From Curtobacterium sp. BH-2-1-1 (GTDB lineage: Bacteria > Actinomycetota > Actinomycetes > Actinomycetales > Microbacteriaceae): a stretch of DNA of 64,000 bases. The notes under the pieces are model-generated. The model made no database searches. It was not told the DNA's origin and saw only the letters and a program-made list of their open reading frames with translations. Location of the stretch: the NCBI RefSeq assembly GCF_001806325.1, contig NZ_CP017580.1, positions 620,001 through 684,000 on the forward strand, read 5' to 3'. Below, one piece after another: positions 52,273-61,200 of the stretch (positions within the stretch are counted from its first letter, which is position 1; each line of letters opens with the position of its first letter). The translations under genes and the position numbers were made by a program.

Positions 52273-53360
52273 ACGGAGCCGGAGCGTCCGGGGGCGGCGT
52301 CGGCACCGCCCGAGCGACCCGTCCGCCCGCTCCCGTCCCGCCGGCGCCGAGCGACGTCGTCCTGGCCGTCGACGGTGGCGGCAGCAAGACGGACGTCGTC
52401 GCGATCGCACTCGACGGTTCGATCGTCGGGCACGCACGGGGCCCCGGCTCGAACCCGCAGACCCGCGGGTGGGACGTCGCCGGGCCGATCCTCGACGACG
52501 TCCGGGCGCGGGTCGTCGGCGACCTCGGCGACCGTCGGATCCGGACGACGCACGTGTACCTGGCCGGGCTCGACCTGCACGACGAACTCGTCGCGGCAAC
52601 CGAGGCGCTCGCGCACTGGGAGGCCGACGGCGGCGCGCCGCACGTCCTCGACAACGACCTGTTCGCACTGCTGCGGGCGGGGACGCTGTCGCCGGACGCC
52701 GCCGCGGTCGTCTGCGGCACGGGCATCAACGCGCTCGCGGTCCGGGCCGACGGAACCACCGCCCGGTTCCCTGCCATCGGTGACGTCTCCGGCGACTGGG
52801 GCGGCGGCGCGTACCTCGGCAACCGTGCGCTGTGGCACGCAGCCCGCGCCGACGACGGTCGCGGACCGGCGACGGCCCTGGTCACGGCCGTCCCGGCGGC
52901 ACTGGGTCTCCGCAGCGTCCGCGAGGTGACCGAGGCCATCCACTTCGGCCGCCTCGACCAGCGGGTGTTCAACCGGCTGTGCCCGGTGCTGTTCGAGGTC
53001 GCCGGCGCGGGTGACGCCGTGGCCGCCGGCGTCGTCGCGCGGCAGGCCGAGGAGATCGTCCTGCTCGCCGCGGTCGCGCTCGAGCGTCTCGGTCTGGGTG
53101 GCTCGGCCGCGAGCCCGGTGCCCGTGGTCCTCGGCGGCGGGGTGCTCGCGGCACGGGATCCCCTGCTCGTCGAGGGCGTCGTCGACGGCCTCGCTGCCCG
53201 GGTGCCCGGAGCGGTGCCGACGTGGGTGACCGATCCTCCCGTGCTCGGGGCGGGGTTGGCGGCGCTGGAGTCCGTCGGGGCCGACGACGCCGCGCTCGAC
53301 CGCTACCGGCAGGCCGTGCGCTCCCGCGCCTTCGCGAGCACCACGGCGCTGATCCGCTGA
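52260..53360 (+). CDS. BadF/BadG-type sugar kinase (N-acetylglucosamine kinase-like)
   Basis: This 366-residue ASKHA-fold kinase has DVVLAVDGGGSKTDVVAIALDG as phosphate 1, AAVVCGTGINALAV as phosphate 2, and a GDVSGDWGGGAYLGNRALWHAA segment as in eukaryote-like N-acetylglucosamine or glucosamine kinases. A Gly/Ala/Pro-rich extension precedes the fold. GTG 52260, with GGAG eight bases upstream, is preferred; GTG 52236 has an equal site. It is last in the operon and could phosphorylate the sugar or disaccharide released by the importer, making it a substrate for the GH4 enzyme. Confidence 0.87.
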   Translation: MGGLNGAGASGGGVGTARATRPPAPVPPAPSDVVLAVDGGGSKTDVVAIALDGSIVGHARGPGSNPQTRGWDVAGPILDDVRARVVGDLGDRRIRTTHVYLAGLDLHDELVAATEALAHWEADGGAPHVLDNDLFALLRAGTLSPDAAAVVCGTGINALAVRADGTTARFPAIGDVSGDWGGGAYLGNRALWHAARADDGRGPATALVTAVPAALGLRSVREVTEAIHFGRLDQRVFNRLCPVLFEVAGAGDAVAAGVVARQAEEIVLLAAVALERLGLGGSAASPVPVVLGGGVLAARDPLLVEGVVDGLAARVPGAVPTWVTDPPVLGAGLAALESVGADDAALDRYRQAVRSRAFASTTALIR

Positions 53361-53391
53361 CGCGGCGCGCGCCCGCGCCCGCGCACGCGCC

Positions 53392-53487
53392 CGCGAAAGC
53401 GACAGTGTGCCGCACGACGATCGCGGCACACTGTCGCTTCAGCGGCAGCATCATCGCGCGGACCCTGTGCGCTGTCGCTTCCGCGGC
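53392..53487. repeat. Palindromic repeat family C, copy 2
   Basis: CGCGAAAGCGACAGTGTGCCGC opens it; GCGGCACACTGTCGCTT is its perfect complement and closes the first hairpin, and a second GCTGTCGCTTCCGCGGC follows. It resembles the copy at 14258-14352. Confidence 0.7.
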
Positions 53488-53522
53488 ACGACCCACACCG
53501 CGCCTGGAACGCACCCACGCAC

Positions 53523-53563
53523 GGACGGGAGGCGCGGTGCCAGCCCGCACCGCGCCTCCCGTC
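53523..53563. terminator. Family D palindrome between the kinase and GAPDH genes
   Basis: GGACGGGAGGCGCGG pairs with CCGCGCCTCCCGTCC. It is the one copy far from a stop codon (about 145-160 bases), probably because other repeats have inserted beside it. Confidence 0.65.
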
Positions 53564-53597
53564 CGACCGTGCTCGCGCCCATCCCGTGGTCGCGCGT

Positions 53598-53669
53598 CCC
53601 GAGACTCGGCCGGGCGGACGAGATGCGGGCCGCCGCGCCGCGAAACTGTCCGCCGAGCCGAGACTCGGC
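53598..53669. repeat. Palindromic repeat family B, intergenic copy
   Basis: CCCGAGACTCGGCCGGGCGGAC at the left is complementary to GTCCGCCGAGCCGAGACTCGG at the right with few mismatches. It has the same ends and length as the copy in the sortase gene (15997-16069). Confidence 0.75.
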
Positions 53670-53707
53670 GAGACCGCCGCCGCGCGCCCCGCCGCGCGCG
53701 CGCCGCG

Positions 53708-54712
53708 CTACGCGCGCGCCAGCAGCCCCAGCATGTCGACCACCCGGTTCGAGAACCCCCACTCGTTGTCGTACCAGGCGACCACCTTCACGTGCCGCCC
53801 CTCGTCGACACGGGTGAGCAGCGAGTCGAACACGCTCGACTCCGGCCGCCCCGTGATGTCCGTCGACACGAGCGGGTCCGCCGTGAACGCCAGCACGCCC
53901 GCGAGCGGCCCGGCGGCGGCAGCACGGTAGGCCTCGTTGACCTCCTCGACGGTGACGGAACGCGACACCACGGTGTTCAGCTCGACGATCGACCCCACCG
54001 GCACCGGCACCCGGATCGCGTCACCCGACAGCTTGCCGTCGAGCCGCGGCAGCACGAGCCCGATGGCCTTGGCAGCCCCGGTCGACGTCGGCACGATGTT
54101 CACCCCGGCGGCGCGCGCCCGACGCAGGTCGCGGTGCGGACCGTCCTGCAGGTTCTGCTCCTGCGTGTAGGCGTGCACGGTCGTCATGAACCCGTGCTCG
54201 ATACCCGCGAGGTCGTCGAGCACCGACGCCAGCGGCGCGAGCGCGTTCGTCGTGCACGAGGCGTTCGATACGACGGTGTGCACCGCCGGGTCGTACACGT
54301 CGGAGTTCACGCCGTACGCGATGGTGGCGTCCGCGCCGGTGGCGGGCGCGCTGATGAGGACGCGGCGGGCTCCCGCGGTCAGGTGTCCCGCCGCTGCGTC
54401 GCGCGCGGTGAACCGGCCGGTCGACTCGAGCACGACCTCGACGCCGAGGTCGCCCCACGGGAGCTCCGACGGCTCACGCGACGCGAGGACGCGGATGCGC
54501 CGTCCGTCGATGACGAGGGTGTCCCCGTCGACCTCGACGGTCCCGGCGAACGGGCCGAGCGCGGAGTCGTACCGGAACAGGTGGGCGAGCGTCTCGGGTG
54601 CGGTGAGGTCGTTGACGGCGACGACGTCGAGGTCGTCGCCTCCCCGGGCGAGGAGCGCGCGGAGGGTGTTGCGGCCGATGCGGCCGAAGCCGTTGATCGC
54701 GATGCGGGTCAT
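53708..54712 (-). CDS. gap: Type I glyceraldehyde-3-phosphate dehydrogenase
   Basis: This 334-residue enzyme shows all GAPDH motifs: RIAINGFGRIGRNTLRALL, AVNDLTAPETLAHLFRYDS, the catalytic SNASCTTN, VHAYTQEQNLQDGPH, IVPTSTGAAKAIGLVLP and AWYDNEWGFSNRV. It should oxidise glyceraldehyde-3-phosphate with NAD in the cytoplasm. ATG 54712 follows AAAGGAAGTC. There is no pgk or tpi gene beside it, unlike the usual actinobacterial glycolytic cluster, so it may be a second GAPDH with an anabolic or special role. It follows a GlxA-type regulator in the same direction. Confidence 0.93.
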   Translation of the reverse strand: MTRIAINGFGRIGRNTLRALLARGGDDLDVVAVNDLTAPETLAHLFRYDSALGPFAGTVEVDGDTLVIDGRRIRVLASREPSELPWGDLGVEVVLESTGRFTARDAAAGHLTAGARRVLISAPATGADATIAYGVNSDVYDPAVHTVVSNASCTTNALAPLASVLDDLAGIEHGFMTTVHAYTQEQNLQDGPHRDLRRARAAGVNIVPTSTGAAKAIGLVLPRLDGKLSGDAIRVPVPVGSIVELNTVVSRSVTVEEVNEAYRAAAAGPLAGVLAFTADPLVSTDITGRPESSVFDSLLTRVDEGRHVKVVAWYDNEWGFSNRVVDMLGLLARA

Positions 54713-54820
54713 GTGGACTTCCTTTCGTTCCGCGGTCCATGCTCACGGCCCGGGAGGCGCGGCTCCAGTGGCTGGGAAGCCAGCGTTCGAAAGGATGTCG
54801 CCACCACCGCGGCGACGCGG

Positions 54821-55771
54821 TCAGTCCTGGAAGGTCCGCCGGTACTCGGTCGGCGAGGTCCCGAGGATCCGACGGAAGTGCGTCCGCAGGTTGGCGTCCG
54901 ACCCGAGCCCCGCCCGCTCGGCGACCTGGTCGACGGCGAGGTCCGAGCGCTCGAGCAGCTCCCGTGCGAGGTCGACCCGAGCCCGGAGCACCCACTGCAT
55001 CGGCGTGTACCCGGTGTCCTCGACGAAGCGCCGCGAGAACGTCCGCGGCGAGACCGTCGCGTTCCGGGCGAGGACCTCGAGCGTCAGCGGGTCGGCGAGG
55101 TGCCGGAGCGCCCACTCCCGCGTCTCGGCGAAGACGTCTCCGAGGGGCTCGGGCATGCTCCGCGGGACGTACTGTGCCTGCCCGCCGCTCCGGTACGGGG
55201 CACTCACGAGCCGCCGTGCGACGTGGTTCGACAGCCCGACCCCGTGGTCCTGCCGGACGATGTGCAGGCACAGGTCGATCCCGCTCGCCGCTCCCGCGCT
55301 CGTCAGGACCGACCCGGCGTCGACGAACAGCACGTCCTCGTCCACGTCGACCTCGGGGTACCGGTCGCGGAGCACCCGCGTGTAGTGCCAGTGCGTGGTC
55401 GCACGGCGGCCGTCGAGCAGTCCTGCGGCGGCCAGGGCGAACGCCCCGGTGGAGATCGCCGCGATCCGGGCGCCCCGATCGTGCGCCTGCCCGAGCGCCG
55501 TCACCACGTCGGCGGGCGGTGGCGTGTCCGCGGGGAACCGGTACCCGGGCACGAAGACCGTCTCGGCCCACTCGAGGGCGTCCAGCCCGTGGTCGACCGC
55601 GTACGCGAGGCCGTCTCCCCCGGCGATGCGTCCCACGCGGGGGCCGCACACCCGGACCTCGTACGGCATGCTCGGGCGGTTCGAGAAGACCTGCGCCGGG
55701 ATCCCGACGTCGAGCGGCTTCGCCCCGTCGAGCACGAGGACCGCGACGCGGTGCAGGTGAGGCGTGGCCAT
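54821..55771 (-). CDS. GlxA-family AraC regulator with a DJ-1/PfpI domain
   Basis: This 316-residue regulator has residues about 8-170 as an amidotransferase-like DJ-1/PfpI domain (VAVLVLDGAKPLDVGIPAQVF, GARIAAISTGAFALAAAGLLDGR, where Ser replaces the usual nucleophile Cys). Two AraC helix-turn-helix motifs follow (TVSPRTFSRRFVEDTGYTPMQWVLRARVDLARELL, QVAERAGLGSDANLRTHFRRILGTSPTEYRR). ATG 55771 lies 28 bases behind the methyltransferase stop, so it may be co-transcribed with the polyketide genes and regulate them, or the GAPDH gene. Confidence 0.93.
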   Translation of the reverse strand: MATPHLHRVAVLVLDGAKPLDVGIPAQVFSNRPSMPYEVRVCGPRVGRIAGGDGLAYAVDHGLDALEWAETVFVPGYRFPADTPPPADVVTALGQAHDRGARIAAISTGAFALAAAGLLDGRRATTHWHYTRVLRDRYPEVDVDEDVLFVDAGSVLTSAGAASGIDLCLHIVRQDHGVGLSNHVARRLVSAPYRSGGQAQYVPRSMPEPLGDVFAETREWALRHLADPLTLEVLARNATVSPRTFSRRFVEDTGYTPMQWVLRARVDLARELLERSDLAVDQVAERAGLGSDANLRTHFRRILGTSPTEYRRTFQD

Positions 55772-55799
55772 GCAGCGACGCTAGCGCCCTCCGGGGACG

Positions 55800-56522
55800 T
55801 CAGGCGTCGCGGATCGCGAGGACCCGGTGCGGTGCCGCCCGCTCCGCCCGCCACCCGGAGGGCAGGACGTCCTGGAGTTCCGGCAGCGTGAAGCTCCGCC
55901 GGATCGAGCGCAACCCGTCGACCCGCACGAAGGTGCCGGCCGCGACCAGCGTCGAACCGACCGCGTACGCCCGGTAGGCCGAGCGCGACCGCCGGATGTC
56001 CGAGTGCAGGCTGCGGCTCGTCGCCAGCTGCTCGGAGTCCGCGAGGAACCCGCGCCGCTCCTCGTCGCCGAGGTGGTGCAGCACGTGGTTCGACACGACG
56101 ACGTCGAACCGCTCCCCCGCGGCGATGAGCTCGGCGCTCGACTGCTGCCGGAAGGTGACACCGCGCGGGGTGGACCGGGTCGCCGCGTCGATCGCCCGCG
56201 CGTCCGGGTCGGCCCCGACGACCTCGACGTCGAACCCGTCGGCGGCAGCCCACCGGACGAGCGCCCGCGCGAGGTCGCCGCCGCCGCACCCGAGGTCGAG
56301 CACGCGTCCCCGCCCGTTCGCGGGGAGTGCCGGCGCGACGTGCGTCCGCCACGCGGAGCGCCAGCCGCTCACGAGTGCGTTCACCACGGCGAAGCGTCGG
56401 AACGTCCGCGCGAGCGCGCGCGGGTCGCAGTCCGGGTCGTCCATGAGTTCGTGGAGGTCCAGTGCGCGCGTGGTCAGGTCGACGGCCGGGAGGCGCGGGT
56501 CGATCCCCTCGGTGCGGCTCAC
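55800..56522 (-). CDS. SAM-dependent methyltransferase
   Basis: This 240-residue class I methyltransferase has its SAM motif I at VLDLGCGGGDLARALV, motif II VEVVGADPDARAIDAA and motif III VVVSNHVLHHLGDEE. The N-terminal 70 residues contain FRRFAVVNALVSGWRSAW, as in methyltransferases linked to type III polyketide synthases. GTG 56522 overlaps the synthase stop as GTGA. It probably O- or C-methylates the polyketide, for example an alkylresorcinol or pyrone. Confidence 0.9.
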   Translation of the reverse strand: MSRTEGIDPRLPAVDLTTRALDLHELMDDPDCDPRALARTFRRFAVVNALVSGWRSAWRTHVAPALPANGRGRVLDLGCGGGDLARALVRWAAADGFDVEVVGADPDARAIDAATRSTPRGVTFRQQSSAELIAAGERFDVVVSNHVLHHLGDEERRGFLADSEQLATSRSLHSDIRRSRSAYRAYAVGSTLVAAGTFVRVDGLRSIRRSFTLPELQDVLPSGWRAERAAPHRVLAIRDA

Positions 56523-57709
56523 GAGACGCCCGTGGTCGCCGTCTCGACCGCGTGGTCGCGGGTCGCTGCCGTCGCCGCCTTGGCCGGTTCGTCCTGCTCG
56601 CGGGTCGGGATCGACGGTCGCGTGCTGCCGACGGCGGTCAGTCGGGCGGCCTCGACCGTCAGGCCCGGCCCGAACGCGAGCGCGATGACGGGGGCACCGT
56701 CGTCGATGCCGTCGTCGAGCACCTGGCGGAGCACGAAGAGCACGGTGGCACTCGAGACGTTCCCGTGGTCGCGCAGGACGGCACGGCTCGCCGAGAGGGC
56801 GGCGTCCGGCAGCCCGAGGGCGACCTGCGTCCGGTCGAGGATCGCGCGACCGCCCGGGTGCACGGCCCAGGTCGGAACGTCGACGGCAGCGGAGCCCACG
56901 GCGGACAGCAGCGGTGCGACGGCCTCGGCGACCGTGGCACCGACGAGCTTCGGGACGGCCGTGCTGAGCACCATCTCGAAGCCCTCGTCGCCGATGTTCC
57001 ACGCCATCTCGGACGCACCCTCGGGCACGACCGTCGTCGCGAAGTCGTCCAGGCGGAGTCCGGCACCCTCGGCGGTGACCACGGCGGCCGCCGCACCGTC
57101 CCCGAAGACGCTGTTGGCGACGATCTGGTCCGGGTCGTCGCCCGCCCGGACGTGCAGCGTGCAGAGCTCGGCGCAGACGACGAGCACCACGGCGGACGGC
57201 ACGGACTCGGCGAACGCCGCAGCGATGCGGAGCGCCGGGAACGCCGCGCAGCACCCCATGAACCCGATGTGCTGGCGGAAGACCGTGCGCGGGATGCCGA
57301 GTTCGGTGACGACGTCGAGGTCGGGGCCGGGCTGGGTGAACCCGGTGCACGAGACGGTCACCACGTGGGTGATCGACTCGGGTGTCACACCCGCGCGGTC
57401 CACGGCGTCGCGGGCGGCCGCCACGAACAGGGCCGGGGCGAGCTCGCGGTACCGGTCGTTCCGGGTGCCGGTCGACGGGGACCGCAGCACGCCGTGGTCG
57501 TCGCGGAAGGCGCCGGACGGCCGCGTGCTGTCGAGTTCCGCGAGCACCGTGTGCCGGTGCTCGACGGCGGAGGCGTCGAACGCGGCGGGGACGAGCCGCC
57601 TGCCGAGCCGGCCCAGGTCGGGCTGCGACGCGAAGAGGTCGCGCACCGCAGCCTGCTCGAGTGTCGTCTCGGGGACGGCGGTACCGATGGCGCGGATCGT
57701 TGCGGACAC
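56519..57709 (-). CDS. Type III polyketide synthase
   Basis: This 396-residue homodimeric thiolase-fold enzyme builds alkylresorcinols, alkylpyrones or similar aromatics from an acyl-CoA starter and malonyl-CoA. The Cys-His-Asn triad is C153 in GFMGCCAAFPALRIAA, H284 in TWAVHPGGRAI and N317 in LRDHGNVSSAT. VTVSCTGFTQPG and VFGDGAAAAVV are also diagnostic. A low-complexity Ala/Thr/Glu tail of about 35 residues ends the protein. ATG 57709 is first of a likely operon with the methyltransferase and GlxA regulator. A family D terminator at 57748 separates it from gatB. Confidence 0.93.
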   Translation of the reverse strand: MSATIRAIGTAVPETTLEQAAVRDLFASQPDLGRLGRRLVPAAFDASAVEHRHTVLAELDSTRPSGAFRDDHGVLRSPSTGTRNDRYRELAPALFVAAARDAVDRAGVTPESITHVVTVSCTGFTQPGPDLDVVTELGIPRTVFRQHIGFMGCCAAFPALRIAAAFAESVPSAVVLVVCAELCTLHVRAGDDPDQIVANSVFGDGAAAAVVTAEGAGLRLDDFATTVVPEGASEMAWNIGDEGFEMVLSTAVPKLVGATVAEAVAPLLSAVGSAAVDVPTWAVHPGGRAILDRTQVALGLPDAALSASRAVLRDHGNVSSATVLFVLRQVLDDGIDDGAPVIALAFGPGLTVEAARLTAVGSTRPSIPTREQDEPAKAATAATRDHAVETATTGVS

Positions 57710-57747
57710 GACTCATCCTGTCACCGGGTCGCTGACGCGTCCCCAGG

Positions 57748-57794
57748 ATCGACGGGAGCCGCGGTGCCAGCTGGCACCGTGCCTCCCGTCGATC
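57748..57794. terminator. Family D palindrome behind gatB
   Basis: GATCGACGGGAG pairs with CTCCCGTCGATC, enclosing GCGGTGCCAGCTGGCACCGTGC, 12 bases beyond the gatB stop. Confidence 0.8.
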
Positions 57795-57806
57795 GTTCGG
57801 TCCGGA

Positions 57807-59312
57807 CTACGACTGCTGCGCGCGCTCCAGCACCAGCTCGCGGACGCGGGCGGCGTCCGCCTGGCCCTGCATGGCCTTCATGACGGCACCGATGATGGCG
57901 CCGGCGGCCTGGACCTTGCCGTCCTTGATCTTGGCGAGGACGTCGGGCTGTGCGGCGAGCGCCTGGTCGACCGCGGCGGTGAGCGCCGAGTCGTCCGACA
58001 CGACCTTGAGCCCACGCGACTCGACGACCTGCGACGGCGACCCTTCGCCGGCGATGACGCCTTCGAGGACCTGGCGTGCCAGCCGGTCGGTCAGGTCACC
58101 GGACTCGACGAGGGCGATGAGCTCGGCGACGTGCTGCGGCGAGACGAGGTCACCGGGGGCGGCGTCCCGCGTGTTCGCGACACGGCTGATCTCACCCGTC
58201 CACCACTTGCGGGCGGCCTGCGGTGCGGCACCGGCGGCGACGGTCCCCTGGAGCTCGTCGAGCAGCCCGCCGTTCACGACGTCCTGGAACTCGAGGTCGG
58301 TGAAGCCCCAGTCGCCCTTGAGCCGACGGCGACGTGCCACCGGGGCCTCGGGCAGGGAAGCGCGGAGCTCCTCGATCACGGCCGGGTCCGGAACGACCGG
58401 GAGCAGGTCGGGCTCCGGGAAGTAGCGGTAGTCGTCGGCGTCGGACTTCGGACGACCGGCCGAGGTGCGACCGGTGTCCTCGTGCCAGTGCCGGGTCTCC
58501 TGCGTGATCGAGCCACCGGCGGCGAGGATCGCGGCCTGACGCTGGATCTCGTAGCGGATGGCCCGCTCGACGGCCCGGAACGAGTTGACGTTCTTCGTCT
58601 CCGTGCGCGTGCCGAGCTTCTCCTGCCCGCGGGGGCGCAGCGAGATGTTCGCGTCGCAGCGGAGGTTGCCGCGTTCCATGCGGGCCTCGGAGACGCCGAG
58701 CGCCCGGACGAGGTCACGGATGACCTGCACGTACGCCGCGCCGAGCTCGGGTGCGCGCTCCTCGGCACCGAAGATCGGCTTCGTGACGATCTCGACGAGC
58801 GGGACCCCGGCGCGGTTGTAGTCGACGAGCGAGTACTCGGCACCCTGGATGCGGCCCGTGGCGCCGCCGACGTGCGTCAGCTTGCCGGCGTCCTCTTCCA
58901 TGTGGGCGCGCTCGATCGGCACGGTGAAGATGGTGCCGTCGGCGAGCTCGACCTCGACCTCGCCCTCGTACGCGATCGGCTCGTCGTACTGCGAGATCTG
59001 GTAGTTCTTCGGGTTGTCCGGGTAGTAGTAGTTCTTCCGGGCGAACCGCGAGGACTCGGCGATCGAGCAGCCGAGCGCGAGCCCGAGCTGGATCGAGTAC
59101 CGCACGGCCTGCGCGTTGACGACCGGCAGCGACCCGGGGAGCCCGAGGTCGACCGGCGTCACGTTCGTGTTCGGCTCGCCGCCGAAGAAGTTCGGCGCGT
59201 CCGAGAACATCTTGGTCTTCGTCGCGAGCTCGACGTGGACCTCGAACCCGAGGACCGGCTCGTACAGCCGGAGTGCCTCGTCGAAGTCCATCAGCGCGTC
59301 CTTCTGCGCCAT
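57807..59312 (-). CDS. gatB: Aspartyl/glutamyl-tRNA amidotransferase subunit B
   Basis: This 501-residue GatB is the tRNA-binding kinase subunit of the transamidosome that turns Glu-tRNA(Gln) into Gln-tRNA(Gln). Landmarks are [90 protein letters not shown] and [15 protein letters not shown]. The helical and YqeY-like C-terminal domain ends in [19 protein letters not shown] 59312 overlaps the gatA stop by one base. It is third in gatC-gatA-gatB. Confidence 0.97.
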   Translation of the reverse strand: MAQKDALMDFDEALRLYEPVLGFEVHVELATKTKMFSDAPNFFGGEPNTNVTPVDLGLPGSLPVVNAQAVRYSIQLGLALGCSIAESSRFARKNYYYPDNPKNYQISQYDEPIAYEGEVEVELADGTIFTVPIERAHMEEDAGKLTHVGGATGRIQGAEYSLVDYNRAGVPLVEIVTKPIFGAEERAPELGAAYVQVIRDLVRALGVSEARMERGNLRCDANISLRPRGQEKLGTRTETKNVNSFRAVERAIRYEIQRQAAILAAGGSITQETRHWHEDTGRTSAGRPKSDADDYRYFPEPDLLPVVPDPAVIEELRASLPEAPVARRRRLKGDWGFTDLEFQDVVNGGLLDELQGTVAAGAAPQAARKWWTGEISRVANTRDAAPGDLVSPQHVAELIALVESGDLTDRLARQVLEGVIAGEGSPSQVVESRGLKVVSDDSALTAAVDQALAAQPDVLAKIKDGKVQAAGAIIGAVMKAMQGQADAARVRELVLERAQQS

Positions 59313-60856
59313 CAGATCACACCTTCCTGCGCAGCGGACTGCTGACTCTGGTCGAGGTCCGGGATGCTGTCGATGAGCGGGCGGCCCCACTGCTGCTCGA
59401 GCAGGCGTTCGAGGGCGGCGCCGTACCGGTAGAGCCGGGCGTCCTCGCGCTGCGGTGCCATGAGCTGCACGCCCGTGGGCAGCGAGTCCTCGGGCGCGAG
59501 GCCGTTCGGGATGCTCATGCCCGGGACGCCGGCGAGGTTCGCCGGGATCGTCGTCAGGTCGTTGAGGTACATCGCCAGCGGGTCGTCGATGCGCTCACCG
59601 ATCGGGAACGCGGTCGTCGGGGCCGACGGGCTGACCAGCAGGTCGACCTGCTCGAACGCGGCCTGGAAGTCGCGCTGCACGAGGGTGCGGACCTTCTGCG
59701 CCGACCCGTAGTAGGCGTCGTAGTAGCCGGCGCTCAGCGCGTACGTCCCGAGGATGATGCGGCGCTTCACCTCGGGACCGAAACCGGCCTCGCGCGTGGC
59801 GGCCATGACGTCCTCGACGGTGGCACCGTTCTCGGGCGTCACGCGGAGCCCGAAGCGCACGGAGTCGAACTTCGCGAGGTTCGACGACGCCTCGGCCGGG
59901 AGGATCAGGTAGTACGCGCTGATCGCGTAGGCGAACGACGGGGCGTCGATCTCGACGACGACGGCACCGGCCGACTCGAGCAGGGCGACGGTCTCGTGGA
60001 AGCGCTGGGTGACGCCCGCCTGGAAGCCCTCGCCACCGGCGAGCTCCTTCACCACGCCGACGCGCAGGCCGCGCAGCGTGTCCGCCTGCAGGCCCTCGCG
60101 CGCAGCGGCGGCCATCGACGGCCAGGCGTCGGGGATGCTCGTGGAGTCACGCGGGTCGTGCCCGCCGATGACGTCGTGCAGCAGCGCGGCGTCGAGGACG
60201 GTGCGCGACACGGGGCCGACCTGGTCGAGGCTGGAGGCCAGGGCGATCGCGCCGTAGCGGCTCACCCCGCCGTAGGTCGGCTTCACGCCGACGGTTCCGG
60301 TGACGGCGCCCGGCTGACGGATCGAGCCGCCGGTGTCCGAGCCGAGGGCGAGCGGTGCCTCGTGCGCGGCGACCGCGGCGGCCGAGCCGCCACCAGAGCC
60401 ACCGGGGATGCGGTCGAGGTCCCACGGGTTGTGCGTCGGGCCGTACGCCGAGAACTCGGTCGTCGAGCCCATGGCGAACTCGTCCATGTTCGTCTTGCCG
60501 AGCGGCACGAGGCCGGCGGCACGGAGCTTCGCGACCGGGGTGGCGTCGTACGGCGGCACCCAGCCTTCGAGGATCTTCGAGCCGGACGTCGTGGGCATGT
60601 CCTGCGTGCACAGGACGTCCTTGATCGCGATCGGCACGCCGGCGAGCGGACCGAGGTCGTCACCGGCGGCACGGCGGGAGTCGATCGACTTCGCCGCGGC
60701 GATCGCGTTCTGGTTGACGTGCAGGAAGGCGTGGACGTCGCCGTCCACCGCCTGGATGCGGTCCAGGTGCGCCTGGGTGGCCTCGACGCTCGAGACGTCG
60801 CGCGCCACGAGGGCGTCGGCGAGCGCCGCGGCGCTCAGCTTCGTGATGTCGGTCAC
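59312..60856 (-). CDS. gatA: Aspartyl/glutamyl-tRNA amidotransferase subunit A
   Basis: This 514-residue amidase subunit hydrolyses glutamine to give ammonia. The amidase signature is complete: Lys in [12 protein letters not shown], the first Ser in [15 protein letters not shown] and the nucleophile Ser in [29 protein letters not shown] 60856 overlaps the gatC stop as GTGA. The presence of gatCAB implies indirect Gln-tRNA synthesis, normal for actinobacteria. Confidence 0.97.
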   Translation of the reverse strand: MTDITKLSAAALADALVARDVSSVEATQAHLDRIQAVDGDVHAFLHVNQNAIAAAKSIDSRRAAGDDLGPLAGVPIAIKDVLCTQDMPTTSGSKILEGWVPPYDATPVAKLRAAGLVPLGKTNMDEFAMGSTTEFSAYGPTHNPWDLDRIPGGSGGGSAAAVAAHEAPLALGSDTGGSIRQPGAVTGTVGVKPTYGGVSRYGAIALASSLDQVGPVSRTVLDAALLHDVIGGHDPRDSTSIPDAWPSMAAAAREGLQADTLRGLRVGVVKELAGGEGFQAGVTQRFHETVALLESAGAVVVEIDAPSFAYAISAYYLILPAEASSNLAKFDSVRFGLRVTPENGATVEDVMAATREAGFGPEVKRRIILGTYALSAGYYDAYYGSAQKVRTLVQRDFQAAFEQVDLLVSPSAPTTAFPIGERIDDPLAMYLNDLTTIPANLAGVPGMSIPNGLAPEDSLPTGVQLMAPQREDARLYRYGAALERLLEQQWGRPLIDSIPDLDQSQQSAAQEGVI

Positions 60857-61152
60857 TGCTCTTCTCCCAGGATGGCCGTCACGCGGAACCGTTCGCCGTC
60901 GGAGTCGGGGGCGCCCGAGAGCGCCTGCTCCTGCGTGAGGGTCGGACCGACCACGTCGGGTCGGGTGACGTTGCCGAGCGGCACGGGGTGGCTCGTCGCC
61001 GGGACGTCCGGGGTGGCGACCTCGGTGACCTTGGCGACGCTGTCGACGATGTGCGACAGCTCCCCCGTGAGCTTCTCGATCTCTTCGGGCGTGAGTGCGA
61101 TACGTGCGAGGTTCGCCAGGTGGGCGACCTGCTCGCTCGTGATGTCAGGCAT
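60853..61152 (-). CDS. gatC: Aspartyl/glutamyl-tRNA amidotransferase subunit C
   Basis: This 99-residue GatC clamp bridges GatA and GatB. The family pattern is [39 protein letters not shown], followed by [31 protein letters not shown] at the C-terminus. ATG 61152 follows GACGGAGC. It is first in the operon, with a -10-like TAGACT inside the hairpin at 61182-61199. Confidence 0.95.
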   Translation of the reverse strand: MPDITSEQVAHLANLARIALTPEEIEKLTGELSHIVDSVAKVTEVATPDVPATSHPVPLGNVTRPDVVGPTLTQEQALSGAPDSDGERFRVTAILGEEQ

Positions 61153-61181
61153 GGTGCTCCGTCGATCGGTTCGTGGATTGC

Positions 61182-61199
61182 GCACCAGTCTATTGGTGC
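61182..61199 (-). promoter_or_regulatory. Hairpin with the likely gatCAB -10 box
   Basis: GCACCA and TGGTGC form a six-bp stem. The loop contains, on the minus strand, TAGACT, the probable gatC -10. The hairpin sits directly behind the penicillin-binding protein stop, so it may also help end that transcript. Confidence 0.5.
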
Positions 61200-61200
61200 C

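Larger units (their letters stand above)
53361..53707. other. Gene-free stretch between convergent genes, filled with repeats
   Basis: The 347 bases between the kinase and GAPDH genes hold one copy each of repeat families C, D and B in that order, and end in an alternating C/G run (53685-53707) that can fold. I see no gene. Confidence 0.7.

Noticed and set aside
55827..59345. A 1172-residue open frame on the plus strand
   Set aside because: It runs opposite the methyltransferase, polyketide synthase and gatB, all with intact catalytic motifs. The composition is that of an antisense shadow.
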